Assembly (NCBI RefSeq): GCF_008711325.1
Contig: NZ_VXDB01000023.1
Coordinates: 1-61,574, forward strand
DNA: 61,574 bases
From: Roseibium sediminis
GTDB taxonomy: Bacteria; Pseudomonadota; Alphaproteobacteria; Rhizobiales; Stappiaceae
Reading direction: 5' to 3'
Under the pieces are notes generated by a model that saw nothing but the letters and a program-made list of their open reading frames with translations, was not told the DNA's origin and searched no databases. A program made the translations under genes and the position numbers. Every line of letters starts with the position of its first letter. Within the stretch, counting starts at the first letter, position 1. Positions 25,893-35,687 of this stretch are shown here, piece after piece.

Positions 25893-26962
25893 CACGCACT
25901 TACCTTTCTGATCCACTGGTCGACCGCAACGGCCGCAATGATGAGCACGCCGATGAGAAGGAAGGTCCATTGCGGGTCCGCGCCAGCCATTCGGAGGCCG
26001 AGTTCAAAGACGCCCACAATGAGGGCTCCAAAGAGGGCTCCGGCAATGGAACCACGCCCGCCGAACAAAGAAATCCCGCCAATCACCACGGCTGTGATCG
26101 CCTGAATGTTGCCGATCACGCCGGTGGTTGCAGACGGTGAGATCGAGCCGAAGCGGCCGATCATGACCCAGCCTGCGAGGGCGCAGATGAAACCGGCCAG
26201 CATATAGACCGACATGAAGGTCTTGTGGACGTCCACCCCTGAGAGTTCTGCAGCTTCCGGGTCATCGCCAACTGCATAGACGTGGCGGCCCCAGGCGGTG
26301 GAACGCAGGGCATAGGCGAGGGCGATGAACAGGACGATCATCAGGAGAACGCCGAGTGTAAAGGTTGCCCCTGCAATCTGGAACTTGGTTCCAAGGAACT
26401 GCAGGAATGAAGCCTCAGTCTCAATGTCCTGAGAGCGAATGGTTTCGTTCTTTGAAAACAGATAATTCACCGCAAGCACGATCTGCCACATACCAAGCGT
26501 CACGATGAACGGCGGCAGTTTGACCCGGCTGACCAGAAATCCACTGATCGCGCCGATGAGCGTGCCGACCGCGAGGCCGATCGTCACTGACAGGAAAGGC
26601 GGAATGCCGAGGTCGAAAGTCAACTTGCCCATGACCACGGTGCACAGCACGGCAATGGCGCCGACGCTGAGATCAATTCCTGCGGTCAGGATGACGAGGG
26701 TCTGGGCCGCGGCCAGAACGCCGACGATCTGCACCTGTTGCAGGATCAGCGTCATTGCAAAGGGTGAAAAGAACTTCGAACCCAGCATGATGCCAAACAG
26801 GGCGATGGAAAAGAGCAACACGATCAGCGGCACCAGCGATGGTGTCTGGTGAAGCGCGTGTTGCAGACGGCCGACCAAGCCTTTTCGAGTGTCCTCGAAC
26901 TCGGCCACCTTGGCATCGGCTGTTGCGACGACGGCTTCAAAATTGTCCGCCTGTTGTGACAT
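25892..26962 (-). CDS. frcC: Fructose-type ABC transporter permease
   Basis: A 356-residue inner-membrane permease of the ribose/xylose/fructose CUT2 class, with about ten hydrophobic segments. The typical AAAQTLVILTAGIDLSVGAI motif follows the second or third segment, and ALRSTAWGRHVYAVGDDPEA with AELSGVDV forms the conserved cytoplasmic EAA-like region. A hydrophilic N-terminal tail of about 40 residues precedes the first helix. It is separated from frcB by 78 bp that include a hairpin followed by a T run, and is coupled to frcA. Confidence 0.95.
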   Translation of the reverse strand: MSQQADNFEAVVATADAKVAEFEDTRKGLVGRLQHALHQTPSLVPLIVLLFSIALFGIMLGSKFFSPFAMTLILQQVQIVGVLAAAQTLVILTAGIDLSVGAIAVLCTVVMGKLTFDLGIPPFLSVTIGLAVGTLIGAISGFLVSRVKLPPFIVTLGMWQIVLAVNYLFSKNETIRSQDIETEASFLQFLGTKFQIAGATFTLGVLLMIVLFIALAYALRSTAWGRHVYAVGDDPEAAELSGVDVHKTFMSVYMLAGFICALAGWVMIGRFGSISPSATTGVIGNIQAITAVVIGGISLFGGRGSIAGALFGALIVGVFELGLRMAGADPQWTFLLIGVLIIAAVAVDQWIRKVSA

Positions 26963-26988
26963 GTGTTTCCCCCCGGTACCTAACTCTC

Positions 26989-27020
26989 AAAAAATGAGGG
27001 ACGGACCGACCGCCCGTCCC
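26989..27020 (-). terminator. Attenuating hairpin between frcB and frcC
   Basis: On the minus strand GGGACGG (27020-27014) pairs with CCGTCCC (27004-26998) around a 9-nt loop, followed by T6. It probably ends a fraction of transcripts after frcB so that binding protein exceeds permease. Confidence 0.72.
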
Positions 27021-27040
27021 CCGATGTCAGCAGTCAGGGC

Positions 27041-28057
27041 TCAACCCCAGCAGAGGCTCTTGCCTTCTTCAACTGAAATCGACTCAACACCGTCAACCGG
27101 GTTGTCGGTGACGAGCGAAACGCCTGTGTCAAAGAAGTCCTTGCCATCGGTTGCCTGCGGCTTGGTGCCATCCTTGGCCCATGCGGCGATGGCTTCGATA
27201 CCCTTGGAGGCCATCAGCAGCGGATATTGCTGGGAGGTTGCGCCGATCACGCCGGACGCCACATTGTCAACGCCCGGGCAGCCGCCGTCGACGGAGACGA
27301 TGAGAACATCTTTCTCGCGGCCGATCGCTTTCAGGGCTTCATAGGCACCAGCTGCTGCCGGCTCGTTGATCGTGTAGACAACATTGACGAGCGGATCCTT
27401 GGCGAGAAGGTTTTCCATTGCCTTGCGGCCACCTTCCTCGTTACCGGATGTCACGTCGTGGCCAACGATGCGCGGGTCAGTCTCGTCTCCCCAGCGATTC
27501 GGGTCGCCAAGCTCGATACCGAAGCCCTTCATGAAGCCCTGATCGCGCAGAACACCGACCGTCGGCTGGCTCACGGCCAGATCAAGCATGGCGATCTTGG
27601 CATTAGCAGCCTCTGCGCCAAGCTTTGCTGCGGCCCATTTGCCGATCAGCTCACCGGCGAGGAAGTTGTCGGTTGCAAATGTCATGTCAGCCGCGTCGAT
27701 CGGCTCAAGCGGCGTGTCGAGGGCGATGACCAGCAGACCGGCGTCACGTGCCTGTTGCAGGGTTGGCACGATGCCCGATGTGTCGGACGCGGTGATGAGG
27801 ATGCCCTTTGCGCCATTGGCGATGCAGGTTTCCACCGCTGCGACCTGGGTCTCGTTATCCCCATCAACCTTGCCCGCATAGGAGTTCAGCTTGATGCCGA
27901 GCTCTTCCGCCTTCGCAGTCGCGCCTTCACGCATTTTCACAAAGAACGGGTTCGTGTCGGTCTTTGTAATCAGGCAGGCAGAGATGTCCTCGGCGGACGC
28001 AGGCGCAGCCGCCATGGCTGCCAGTACAGATGCAGTTGCAAGTAGTTTACGGATCAT
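27041..28057 (-). CDS. frcB: Fructose-type ABC transporter substrate-binding protein
   Basis: A 338-residue periplasmic sugar-binding protein (peripla_BP_4 type). The signal peptide [20 protein letters not shown] is cleaved near ASAED. Mature features include [40 protein letters not shown] and [20 protein letters not shown]. The ATG at 28057 begins the signal peptide, with GGGAGGACC upstream. It captures fructose or related sugars for FrcC/FrcA. It lies 70 bp after frcR, separated by a strong hairpin. Confidence 0.95.
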   Translation of the reverse strand: MIRKLLATASVLAAMAAAPASAEDISACLITKTDTNPFFVKMREGATAKAEELGIKLNSYAGKVDGDNETQVAAVETCIANGAKGILITASDTSGIVPTLQQARDAGLLVIALDTPLEPIDAADMTFATDNFLAGELIGKWAAAKLGAEAANAKIAMLDLAVSQPTVGVLRDQGFMKGFGIELGDPNRWGDETDPRIVGHDVTSGNEEGGRKAMENLLAKDPLVNVVYTINEPAAAGAYEALKAIGREKDVLIVSVDGGCPGVDNVASGVIGATSQQYPLLMASKGIEAIAAWAKDGTKPQATDGKDFFDTGVSLVTDNPVDGVESISVEEGKSLCWG

Positions 28058-28089
28058 TTTCGGTCCTCCCTGGCCGTGAGATTTGTTGA

Positions 28090-28125
28090 AACGGTTGGGG
28101 GCGGCCAGACCTGACCCCAACCGTT
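28090..28125 (-). terminator. Intercistronic hairpin between frcR and frcB
   Basis: AACGGTTGGGG pairs with CCCCAACCGTT (11 bp) just after the frcR stop. It lacks a T run, so mRNA processing or stabilisation of the frcB message is as likely as termination. Confidence 0.5.
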
Positions 28126-28127
28126 GT

Positions 28128-29411
28128 TCAAAAGGCGAACGCGCTGCTGCTCCCGTTCTGATCATGTCTGGCAGCGCCAGCGGTGCCATGGGTCACGCCG
28201 CCTGTGAGAATGGATGAGCGGGGCGAGAAGTTGAAGAATAGCGGTAGGCTTGCGGCTCCGATCGCACCTGCATCCTGCGCAAAGCTGCCGAATAGAACGT
28301 CCGGCGTTTCCCGTGCTTCTGGCGCCGCTTTTGCCAGCGCTTTTGTCAATGCGTCGGTGATGAGGTCTGCAAACGGCCCGCCCAGATCGCTGTCGATGAT
28401 GACGAGCGGAAAATCGAGAAGGGCATAGGCCGACTGGATCGCGGGTGTCAGCGCGCCCACGCAATCTTCCAACCATTCGGAAAACTCCGTTTGGTTGCTG
28501 TCAACCGCGTGCTGAAGATCCGCGCGGCTGAGCGAGGAAAAATCGGTTGGCCGAATGTGACGGGACAGGGCGACGAGGGAGGCCCTGGTCAGAAGGATGT
28601 CCCATTCGCGCTTCGGCTTTGGGGCGGTTGCGAGCTTGCTCGGAGGAACCGGCATCATGGCCACATCTCCGGCATTCCCGGTCAGGCCTCGTGAAACATC
28701 CCCGTTCTGGATCAGGCCGCCACCAATGGCCGCGCCCAGAAAGAGATAAAGGAAATTGTCGTGCTGGCGACCTCGGCCATAAAACAGCTCTGCAACGGAT
28801 GCGGCAGTGCCGTCATTTTCGCGAAACACCTCAAAGCCCGTGCTCTCCTGCAGGGCCGATACGATGTCGAAATCATCCCAGAGCTTGAAATTGGCCTCCG
28901 GCAGGCCCAGTTCGTGCAGCCATGAGCCAAGGTTGAAGGGCTGTGCGACACCGATTCCGGCGATCCTGGCGCGCTCGTCACCATCCAGAAGCTTGACGAG
29001 GCTGTTGAGGTCGTTGCGAATGACGGAGAGCGTTGCTTCCGGAGCAGGCAGGATCATGTCATGGCTCCGCCTCCCGATCACCTTGCCCTCAAAATCCAGA
29101 AGCACGGTTTCGAGGTTGGTACGATCGATACGGACGCCAAAGCCAAATGCACCTCTTGGGGCCAGCTTGAGGATGGTTGCCGGTTGTCCGCGGCTGCCGT
29201 CATGCCGCTTGCCTGTCTCGATGATCATCCCGTCGTCGATCAGGGTCTGGATGATACCTCCAACCGCAGCGTTGGTCAGTTTGGCGGCACGAGCCAGGTC
29301 GGCCTTCGAAGCTTCGCCAAGTTTGCGCAGAAATTGCAGGACGATACGCTCATTGTACCGGCGCAATTGCGCAGAATTCGATCCCCGTCCATTTTGCCGT
29401 GTAGATGTCAC
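28128..29411 (-). CDS. frcR: ROK-family transcriptional regulator
   Basis: A 427-residue regulator with an N-terminal winged helix-turn-helix (about 20-75: [40 protein letters not shown]) and a C-terminal ROK sugar-kinase-like domain (for example [20 protein letters not shown]). It is the first gene of the frc unit and transcribed with it, so it probably represses or activates the operon in response to fructose or a phosphorylated derivative. A candidate AT-rich operator lies about 70-90 bp upstream. The name follows from gene order and family. Confidence 0.9.
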   Translation of the reverse strand: MTSTRQNGRGSNSAQLRRYNERIVLQFLRKLGEASKADLARAAKLTNAAVGGIIQTLIDDGMIIETGKRHDGSRGQPATILKLAPRGAFGFGVRIDRTNLETVLLDFEGKVIGRRSHDMILPAPEATLSVIRNDLNSLVKLLDGDERARIAGIGVAQPFNLGSWLHELGLPEANFKLWDDFDIVSALQESTGFEVFRENDGTAASVAELFYGRGRQHDNFLYLFLGAAIGGGLIQNGDVSRGLTGNAGDVAMMPVPPSKLATAPKPKREWDILLTRASLVALSRHIRPTDFSSLSRADLQHAVDSNQTEFSEWLEDCVGALTPAIQSAYALLDFPLVIIDSDLGGPFADLITDALTKALAKAAPEARETPDVLFGSFAQDAGAIGAASLPLFFNFSPRSSILTGGVTHGTAGAARHDQNGSSSAFAF

Positions 29412-29813
29412 GGATATTCCTCCCAGAAGTCAGCCTCTGTCCCAAGCTGCCATCCGTTGTCGGTACGGTTTTTAATAATTATTTGTGGTGAAATTAATCA
29501 CCGTCCGACCACGAGAGTCAAATTCAATTTACGTTGCGTCGCGTAAATTTCACGCTGCAGTGCGTTATCAAATCATCAGTCCGGATGGTTACAGCGGGAT
29601 GCATGGTAGTCGTAGCAAGGAGAAAATTCACCACTTAAAATTGTATCTTTGTATTTTGCTATTTTATGATGCTGTTTGCCCTGCCGGGAGGCCGGAATTG
29701 GCCGGGAGCCGGGCAAAGGAAAGTGTCGAAAGCGGTGACAAGCGGTTTGCGATCCGGTTCAAGTGTGACAGTTTCATACAAAACATCCTCCAATAACTGG
29801 GAGTGAAAAGACC
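29412..29813. other. Divergent promoter region between frcR and adenine deaminase
   Basis: About 400 bp without a gene. The part near 29470-29560 is AT-rich and includes the candidate ROK operator listed separately. The rest shows no clear motif. Confidence 0.45.
29479..29502. promoter_or_regulatory. Candidate ROK operator upstream of frcR
   Basis: ATTATTT and AAATTAAT flank a 6-nt GTGGTG core, overlapping GGTGA-N6-TCACC. The T/A-rich arms around a short core resemble operators of NagC/Mlc-type ROK proteins. Confidence 0.4.
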
Positions 29814-31517
29814 TTGGATACTCAAGAATTTCTCGGAAAAGCGATTGCCTGCGGAACCGGTAGCGAACCATCGGATCTGGTGCTGAAAAACACCCGCCTG
29901 TTCAGTGTGGTGGATGGCTCGATCACCGAAACGGATATCGCGATTGTCGGCGACCGGATTGTCGGGACCCATGGCAGCTATTCCGGGAAGACCGAGTTCG
30001 ATGCCGGGGGGCGGGTTGTGGTCCCTGGCTTCATCGACACGCATCTTCATGTTGAGTCGTCTCTGGTTACCCCGTTCGAATTTGATCGCTGTGTGCTGCC
30101 GCACGGCGTTACGACCGCAATCTGTGATCCGCATGAAATCGCCAATGTTCTTGGAGGGGAGGGCATCCGCTACTTCCTCGACAGCTCTCTCGAGACGGTA
30201 ATGGATCTTCGGGTGAACCTGTCATCCTGTGTTCCGGCAACCGCTTTCGAGACCGCGGGGGCCTGTCTCGAAATCGAGGACCTTCTTCCCTACCGGGATC
30301 ATCCGAAGGTGATCGGGCTTGCCGAATTCATGAACTTCCCCGGTGTTCTGGCGCGGGACCCGAAAGTGCTCGCCAAGCTTGCTGCCTTTCAGGATGGTCA
30401 TATCGATGGCCATGCACCGCTTCTGTCCGGCAAGGATCTGAATGGCTATCTGGCTTCCGGCATCCGGACCGACCATGAGGCGACAAGTGCTGCCGAAGCA
30501 CTGGAAAAGCTCGCCAAAGGCATGACGATCCTTATTCGCGAGGGCTCGGTCTCAAAGGATCTGGACGCGCTGTCTTCCATCCTGACGCCGGATGTGTCCG
30601 CGTTTGTTGCGCTTTGCACGGATGACCGGAACCCGCTGGACATTGCCGAAGAAGGCCATCTCGACAGCATGATCCGTCGATTGATCTCGCGCGGTGCGCG
30701 CCCGCTGGATGCATATCGTGCAGCCAGTTGGTCGGCTGCGAATGCCTTCGGGCTTCGGGATCGAGGTGTCATTGCACCGGGCCGCCGGGCCGATATCGTT
30801 GTGCTGGATGACGTTCGCGATTGCCGCGTTGCGTCGGTCATCAGCGGTGGGCGGATCGTGTCGGAAGCCCTCTTTGCAAAACGCCGGATCGTGGATCCGG
30901 TCGGGCTCGACAGCGTGAAGATTGCCCGCGTCGAACCGGAAGATTTCGAAATACCCGCCTCCAACCGGGAGACGCGAGTTATTGGCGTGGTGCCGGGCCG
31001 TATTCTCACCGAGGACCTGACCCGCACGCTGCCGTCTGTCGATGGCAAGATGCGGGCAGATACCGATCAGGACGTTCTGAAAGTGGCGGTGGTCGAACGG
31101 CACAAGGGCACGGGCAATGTCGGCAAGGGCTTTGTGTCCGGGTTCGGCATGACCTCTGGTGCCATTGCCTCGTCGGTCGGGCATGACAGCCATAATATCT
31201 GTGTGGTGGGCGTGTCCGATGTTGCGATGGCCCATGCGGTCAACCGGGTCATTGCCATGAAGGGCGGTTTTGCCGTTGCCGATGACAACGGGGTGCGGGC
31301 GCAGCTGGCTCTTCCGGTGGCCGGGCTCATGAGCCTTGAGCCGTTCGAGAGTGTTCGCCATTCACTGGAGGATCTGCGCGCTGCAGCCAAGGCGCTGGGC
31401 TGCACATTGCCCGAGCCGTTCCTGCAGGTGGCCTTCTTGCCGCTTCCGGTGATCCCGCATCTGAAGATCACCGATTTCGGCATGTTCGATGTGAACAAGT
31501 TCCAGCTCGTGGATTGA
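29814..31517 (+). CDS. ade: Adenine deaminase
   Basis: A 567-residue amidohydrolase converting adenine to hypoxanthine and ammonia. Conserved metal-site motifs are [30 protein letters not shown] and [18 protein letters not shown], followed by [19 protein letters not shown]. The C-terminal domain with [15 protein letters not shown] and [17 protein letters not shown] is typical of the long Ade family. The start is a TTG at 29814 with GGGAG before it; no in-frame ATG is better placed. It ends 6 bp before the ATPase gene, so the two are probably co-transcribed. Confidence 0.95.
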   Translation: MDTQEFLGKAIACGTGSEPSDLVLKNTRLFSVVDGSITETDIAIVGDRIVGTHGSYSGKTEFDAGGRVVVPGFIDTHLHVESSLVTPFEFDRCVLPHGVTTAICDPHEIANVLGGEGIRYFLDSSLETVMDLRVNLSSCVPATAFETAGACLEIEDLLPYRDHPKVIGLAEFMNFPGVLARDPKVLAKLAAFQDGHIDGHAPLLSGKDLNGYLASGIRTDHEATSAAEALEKLAKGMTILIREGSVSKDLDALSSILTPDVSAFVALCTDDRNPLDIAEEGHLDSMIRRLISRGARPLDAYRAASWSAANAFGLRDRGVIAPGRRADIVVLDDVRDCRVASVISGGRIVSEALFAKRRIVDPVGLDSVKIARVEPEDFEIPASNRETRVIGVVPGRILTEDLTRTLPSVDGKMRADTDQDVLKVAVVERHKGTGNVGKGFVSGFGMTSGAIASSVGHDSHNICVVGVSDVAMAHAVNRVIAMKGGFAVADDNGVRAQLALPVAGLMSLEPFESVRHSLEDLRAAAKALGCTLPEPFLQVAFLPLPVIPHLKITDFGMFDVNKFQLVD

Positions 31518-31523
31518 TCGATC

Positions 31524-32678
31524 ATGATCCTGACGGTTGCCGTTTCAGGATATCGCTCCCTTCGGGACCTCGTGCTGCCTCTTGATCGCATCACGGTTGT
31601 CACCGGAGCCAATGGCAGTGGCAAGTCGAGCCTTTACCGGTCCATTCGGCTTCTGGCCGAGGTCGCGCAAGGCAATATCGTTGCCAGCCTTGCCCGTGAA
31701 GGCGGGCTGGATTCCACCCTTTGGGCGGGGCCGGAGCGGTTTTCGCGGGCGATGAAATCGGGTGAAATGCCGGTGCAGGGCGTGATGCGCTCCGGATCGG
31801 TGAGCCTGAAGCTTGGTTTTGCGGACGAAGACTACGGCTATGCGATCGATCTGGGGCTGCCTATCGTCAGCGATTCTGTTTTCGGACGTGACCCGGAGAT
31901 CAAGGTTGAGAGCCTCTGGATAGGCGAACAACTTTCGAGACGAAACGAGATCGCCAACCGGGCAGGACCGTTGGCTTGCGTGATGAATGAGACCGGGCAG
32001 CGCATTCCGGTCATGCGGGACCTTGCGGCGTTCGACAGCATGATGACCCATGTGGCGAACCCGAAAGAAGCGCTGGAGCTGCTTGTCATGCGGGAACGCA
32101 TGCGCGGCTGGCGCTTCTATGACCATCTGCGCACCGATCGGGACGCGCCCGCGCGTCAGCCGCAGATCGGGACCCGAACGACAGCGCTGTCGTCTGATGG
32201 CAGCGACCTTGCTGCAGCCGTCAGCACCATACGGGAAATTGGCGATCCGGGCCGGTTCGACGAGGTGATCGACGATGCCTTTCCGAAGGCGCGAGTTGGT
32301 GTGCGGATAACGGATGGCTTGTTCGAAATAGTCATGGAACAGCACGGTCTGTTGCGTCCGCTTCGGGCTGCCGAACTCTCGGACGGAACCCTGCGCTACC
32401 TGTTGCTTGCCGCGGCCCTTTTGACGCCAAGGCCGCCGCCGCTGCTCGTTTTGAACGAACCTGAGACCAGCCTGCATCCGAGCTTGCTTGAGCCTTTGGG
32501 CCGATTGATTGCCCGCGCTGCCGAGCAGACGCAGGTGATTGTGGTGTCACATGCCAGACCTCTTGTGGAGGCGCTCGGCGGGATGCGCGGCGCCGTTCGA
32601 CATGAACTTCGCAAGGAGCTAGGCGAAACAATTGTTGAGGGAGCGGACACACCTGCCTGGACATGGCCAAAACGATAG
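31524..32678 (+). CDS. RecF/SMC-like AAA-family ATPase
   Basis: A 384-residue ATPase of the AAA_21/RecF-like group. Walker A TGANGSGKSS is at residues 27-36, near the N-terminus as usual. A signature-like LSDGTLRYLLLAAALL precedes the Walker B segment LLVLNEPETSLHP, where the usual aspartate is asparagine (a variant seen in this group), and the terminal VIVVSHARPLVEAL carries the switch histidine. The middle region replaces the coiled coil of SMC proteins. It starts 6 bp after adenine deaminase. Such proteins are common and often uncharacterised; some act with nucleases in defence, but no nuclease partner is visible here. Confidence 0.82.
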   Translation: MILTVAVSGYRSLRDLVLPLDRITVVTGANGSGKSSLYRSIRLLAEVAQGNIVASLAREGGLDSTLWAGPERFSRAMKSGEMPVQGVMRSGSVSLKLGFADEDYGYAIDLGLPIVSDSVFGRDPEIKVESLWIGEQLSRRNEIANRAGPLACVMNETGQRIPVMRDLAAFDSMMTHVANPKEALELLVMRERMRGWRFYDHLRTDRDAPARQPQIGTRTTALSSDGSDLAAAVSTIREIGDPGRFDEVIDDAFPKARVGVRITDGLFEIVMEQHGLLRPLRAAELSDGTLRYLLLAAALLTPRPPPLLVLNEPETSLHPSLLEPLGRLIARAAEQTQVIVVSHARPLVEALGGMRGAVRHELRKELGETIVEGADTPAWTWPKR

Positions 32679-32722
32679 GAATTGGTTTGATGGGCATTGG
32701 ATCTGACAATAAAATGCAGGGG

Positions 32723-32753
32723 TGACGTTACGTCGTGAGTTGACGTTAACGGA
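32723..32753. promoter_or_regulatory. Direct repeats TGACGTTA upstream of the acyl-CoA ligase
   Basis: TGACGTTA occurs at 32723 and 32741, 18 bp apart; the second copy continues as TTGACGTTAACGG, close to sites of MerR-type (LiuR-like) regulators of branched-chain and fatty-acid catabolism. This is a candidate only. Confidence 0.3.
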
Positions 32754-32897
32754 ATGTTGTGCCCAATTCGGGAGTGAAATCAGGAATACGTAAATACCGG
32801 TACAAAACCGTTTGCAGGAGGAGTGTGCGCACCGCAGGATGGGGTGCCACAAAGTGCAGACACTGTGCCGAAACCAAAACACAAGCGGGAGAATGCC

Positions 32898-34559
32898 ATG
32901 CAGACTGCGGAGGAGTGGATCGGAGCTTTCAAGCCGCGTCCGATTTATGACTACCTGAAAGATACCGTGGATCGATTTGGGGACCGCCCCGCCGTCGATT
33001 TCATGGGCAAGGTCTGGACCTATGGCGAATTGGGGGAACTTGTCGAGAAAACCGCTGCCGGTCTCAAGGCCATGGGCGTGGGGCCGGGCGTTCATGTCGG
33101 TCTTTGCCTGCCGAACACGCCCTATTACACGATCTTCTATTTCGCGATCCTGAAGATCGGCGGCACGGTGGCCAACTTCAATCCGCTCTATGTAGAGCGT
33201 GAAATCGCGTTTCAGGCCCGTGATGCCGACGTCAAGATCATGGTCACGATGGACCTGAAGATGATCTACGACAAGGTCGAAGCCGTGCGGCTGGAAAAGA
33301 CCTATGACAAGATCATCGTCTGCCCGATGGCAGATTGCCTTCCGACGATCAAGAAGGTGCTGTTCAGCCTGTTCAAGCGCAAGGAAATCGCCAGCATCAC
33401 CTGGGATGCCGCGCATGTTCCGTTCTCTGATCTCCTGACCAAGGGCTCCCATGCGGAGGCCGCAAATATCGATCCTGCCAATGACATCGCAGTGTTGCAG
33501 TACACTGGTGGCACGACCGGTGTTCCCAAGGGGGCGATGCTCACCCACAAGAACCTTGCGGCCAATCTGGAGCAAATGCGGGATGTCTTCTGCGATGCCC
33601 GGTTGGGGGAAGAAAAAGTCCTCTGTGTTCTGCCGTTCTTTCATGTCTTTGCCATGACCGTTGCGCAAAACCTTGCCGTCATTCTTGGCGCCGAAATGGT
33701 CCTGCAGCCGCGCTTTGAGCTGAAAGCGGTTCTGGATGTCATCGGCAAGAAGAAAGTGACGCTGTTCCCCGGCGTGCCGACCATCTTCACGGCCATCAAC
33801 AACTCGCCGTTGACCAAGAATTTCGATCTGACCAGCATTCGCCTGTGTCTTTCCGGTGGCGCGCCGCTACCGGTCGAGGTGAAGGAGAAATTCGAGGCGA
33901 TGACCGGCTGTATTCTGGTGGAGGGCTATGGCCTGACGGAATCTTCCCCGGTTGCCTGCGTCAATCCTCTGGATCGCAACAGCCGTGCTGGCTCTATTGG
34001 CCGTCCTGTGCCGGGAACCATGGTGAAGTTCGTCGATATCGAGGATCGCACGAAGGAAGTCGGCAAGGGCGAAAAGGGTGAAGTCTGCCTTTACGGTCCG
34101 CAGATCATGAAAGGCTACTGGAAGCGCGAGGACGCGACAGCAGACACGATCGACGCTGATGGATACCTGCATACTGGCGATGTCGGCTATCAGGAAGAAG
34201 ACGGGTTCATCTATCTGGTCGACCGGATCAAGGACCTGATCCTGTGTTCGGGCTACAACGTCTACCCGCGTGTGATCGAGGAAGCGATCTATCTGCACGA
34301 GGCTGTGGACGAAACCATCGTCATTGCCGTGCCGGATGAATATCGCGGCCAGTGCCCGAAGGCCTTCGTCAAGCTGAAGGAAGGCAAGTCGCTGACCGAA
34401 GACGAGCTGATGGAGTTCCTGAAGGGGCATTTGTCCAAGATCGAACTTCCAAGCTTTGTCGAGTTCCGCTCCGAGCTGCCCAAGACCATGGTCGGCAAGC
34501 TGTCGAAGAAGGAACTGGTGGAAGAAGAAGCCGCCAAGCGAGCTGCTGCCGGCGCTTGA
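32898..34559 (+). CDS. Long-chain fatty acid- or dicarboxylate-CoA ligase
   Basis: A 553-residue AMP-forming acyl-CoA synthetase. The P-loop YTGGTTGVPKGAM is at 202-214, VEGYGLTESSP is the A5 motif, and YLHTGDVGY with LVDRIKDLI are A7/A8 motifs; the C-terminal lysine region PKTMVGKLSKKEL is also present. The ATG at 32898 follows GGGAGAATGCC; an upstream in-frame GTG at 32823 lacks similarity. The family includes FadD and the pimelate/dicarboxylate ligase PimA, and sequence alone does not separate them. It is a single-gene unit with a strong terminator. Confidence 0.9.
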   Translation: MQTAEEWIGAFKPRPIYDYLKDTVDRFGDRPAVDFMGKVWTYGELGELVEKTAAGLKAMGVGPGVHVGLCLPNTPYYTIFYFAILKIGGTVANFNPLYVEREIAFQARDADVKIMVTMDLKMIYDKVEAVRLEKTYDKIIVCPMADCLPTIKKVLFSLFKRKEIASITWDAAHVPFSDLLTKGSHAEAANIDPANDIAVLQYTGGTTGVPKGAMLTHKNLAANLEQMRDVFCDARLGEEKVLCVLPFFHVFAMTVAQNLAVILGAEMVLQPRFELKAVLDVIGKKKVTLFPGVPTIFTAINNSPLTKNFDLTSIRLCLSGGAPLPVEVKEKFEAMTGCILVEGYGLTESSPVACVNPLDRNSRAGSIGRPVPGTMVKFVDIEDRTKEVGKGEKGEVCLYGPQIMKGYWKREDATADTIDADGYLHTGDVGYQEEDGFIYLVDRIKDLILCSGYNVYPRVIEEAIYLHEAVDETIVIAVPDEYRGQCPKAFVKLKEGKSLTEDELMEFLKGHLSKIELPSFVEFRSELPKTMVGKLSKKELVEEEAAKRAAAGA

Positions 34560-34596
34560 GTTCGGCAAGCTTTCTCAGGGGCATACGTGCCTTTGG

Positions 34597-34628
34597 AGCC
34601 CTCTCCCGCATCGGGGGAGGGCTTTTTG
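34597..34628 (+). terminator. Intrinsic terminator after the acyl-CoA ligase
   Basis: AGCCCTCTCCC pairs with GGGGGAGGGCT around a short loop, followed by TTTTT. Confidence 0.9.
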
Positions 34629-34758
34629 ATGTGAAAACCCCTTCCGGGGATGTGGGGCAAAATCGCCGAACACCGCTTTATGGTTGATGTCAGCCTCGGG
34701 TGTTACCTAAACTGACAGTGTGTTGACGGATTCTCTGTCCGTTGTTGCGGAGCCCTTG

Positions 34759-35640
34759 ATGCCAGAAAACCTGCCGCCTTATCTCACGACCCGCGAATTG
34801 GCCGATCTCATTCGGGTCAAGGAACGCAAGGTCTATGACCTGGTGGCAACCGGTGATGTTCCGCACAGCCGGGCAACCGGCAAGCTTCTGTTTCCGCGCG
34901 ATGCCGTTCTGGCCTGGATCGATCAGGCCGGGGAGGCAATGGCTGCCAAGGCACGGCCCATGGTGGCGCTGGGCAGCCATGACCCGCTGCTGGAATGGGC
35001 GCTGCGCATGTCTGATTGCGGCCTTGCCAGCCTGTTTGACGGCAGCGGCGATGGTCTGGAGCGCTATGCGCGCGGCGAAGGCGTGCTGTCCGGGCTGCAT
35101 ATTCCCGACAGCAGTGGTCCCGGCTGGAATGTCGGGTCCATCGAGCACACCTACCGGTTCAAGCCGGTCGTGCTGATCGAGTGGGCCAAGCGTCAGCGCG
35201 GGCTCATTGTTCCAGCTGGCAATCCCGGCAAGATCCGCTCTCTGAAAGACCTTGCTGGCAAACGTCTGGTGCAGAGGCAGGAAGCTGCCGGAAGCCATGT
35301 CCTGCTGCAGAAATTGTTTGCTGAGGCTGGCGGCACGCTGAAGGACAGCATTGTCTCAGGTCCGCAGGCGCGCGACGAGCGCGAAGCAGCGATGGCCGTG
35401 TTTGGCGGCGAGGCAGATGCCGCCTTCGGTCTTGAAACCGCCGCCCGGCAGAGCCGACTGGACTTCGTGCCGCTTCGGCAGGAGCGTTTTGACCTCCTTG
35501 TCTCGCGCAAGGACTTCTTCGACGCGCCGGTCCAAAAGCTCATCAGCTTTGCCCGCTCGAAAGCCTTTGCCGACAAGGCACAGGACCTCGGCGGTTATGA
35601 CGTTTCAGAGCTGGGAACAGTTCATTTTAACGGTGCGTAA
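34759..35640 (+). CDS. HTH (excisionase-type) / periplasmic-binding-like fusion regulator
   Basis: A 293-residue probable one-component transcription factor. Residues 6-55 are a MerR/excisionase-type DNA-binding domain (YLTTRELADLIRVKERKVYD, then GKLLFPRDAVLAWI). Residues about 75-290 match the PBP_like fold of molybdate-type binding proteins (GLIVPAGNPGKIRSLKDLAG, RQEAAGSHVLLQKLFAEAGG). Without a signal peptide it must act in the cytoplasm, sensing a small anion or metabolite directly. Proteins of this type are often linked to molybdate or tungstate metabolism. GGAG lies before the ATG; an in-frame start at 34720 is less likely. No transporter is adjacent. Confidence 0.82.
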   Translation: MPENLPPYLTTRELADLIRVKERKVYDLVATGDVPHSRATGKLLFPRDAVLAWIDQAGEAMAAKARPMVALGSHDPLLEWALRMSDCGLASLFDGSGDGLERYARGEGVLSGLHIPDSSGPGWNVGSIEHTYRFKPVVLIEWAKRQRGLIVPAGNPGKIRSLKDLAGKRLVQRQEAAGSHVLLQKLFAEAGGTLKDSIVSGPQARDEREAAMAVFGGEADAAFGLETAARQSRLDFVPLRQERFDLLVSRKDFFDAPVQKLISFARSKAFADKAQDLGGYDVSELGTVHFNGA

Positions 35641-35687
35641 GGACGCGCTGCCTTAAATCAACTCGAATTTTTATTTAGGGCGGCTCA

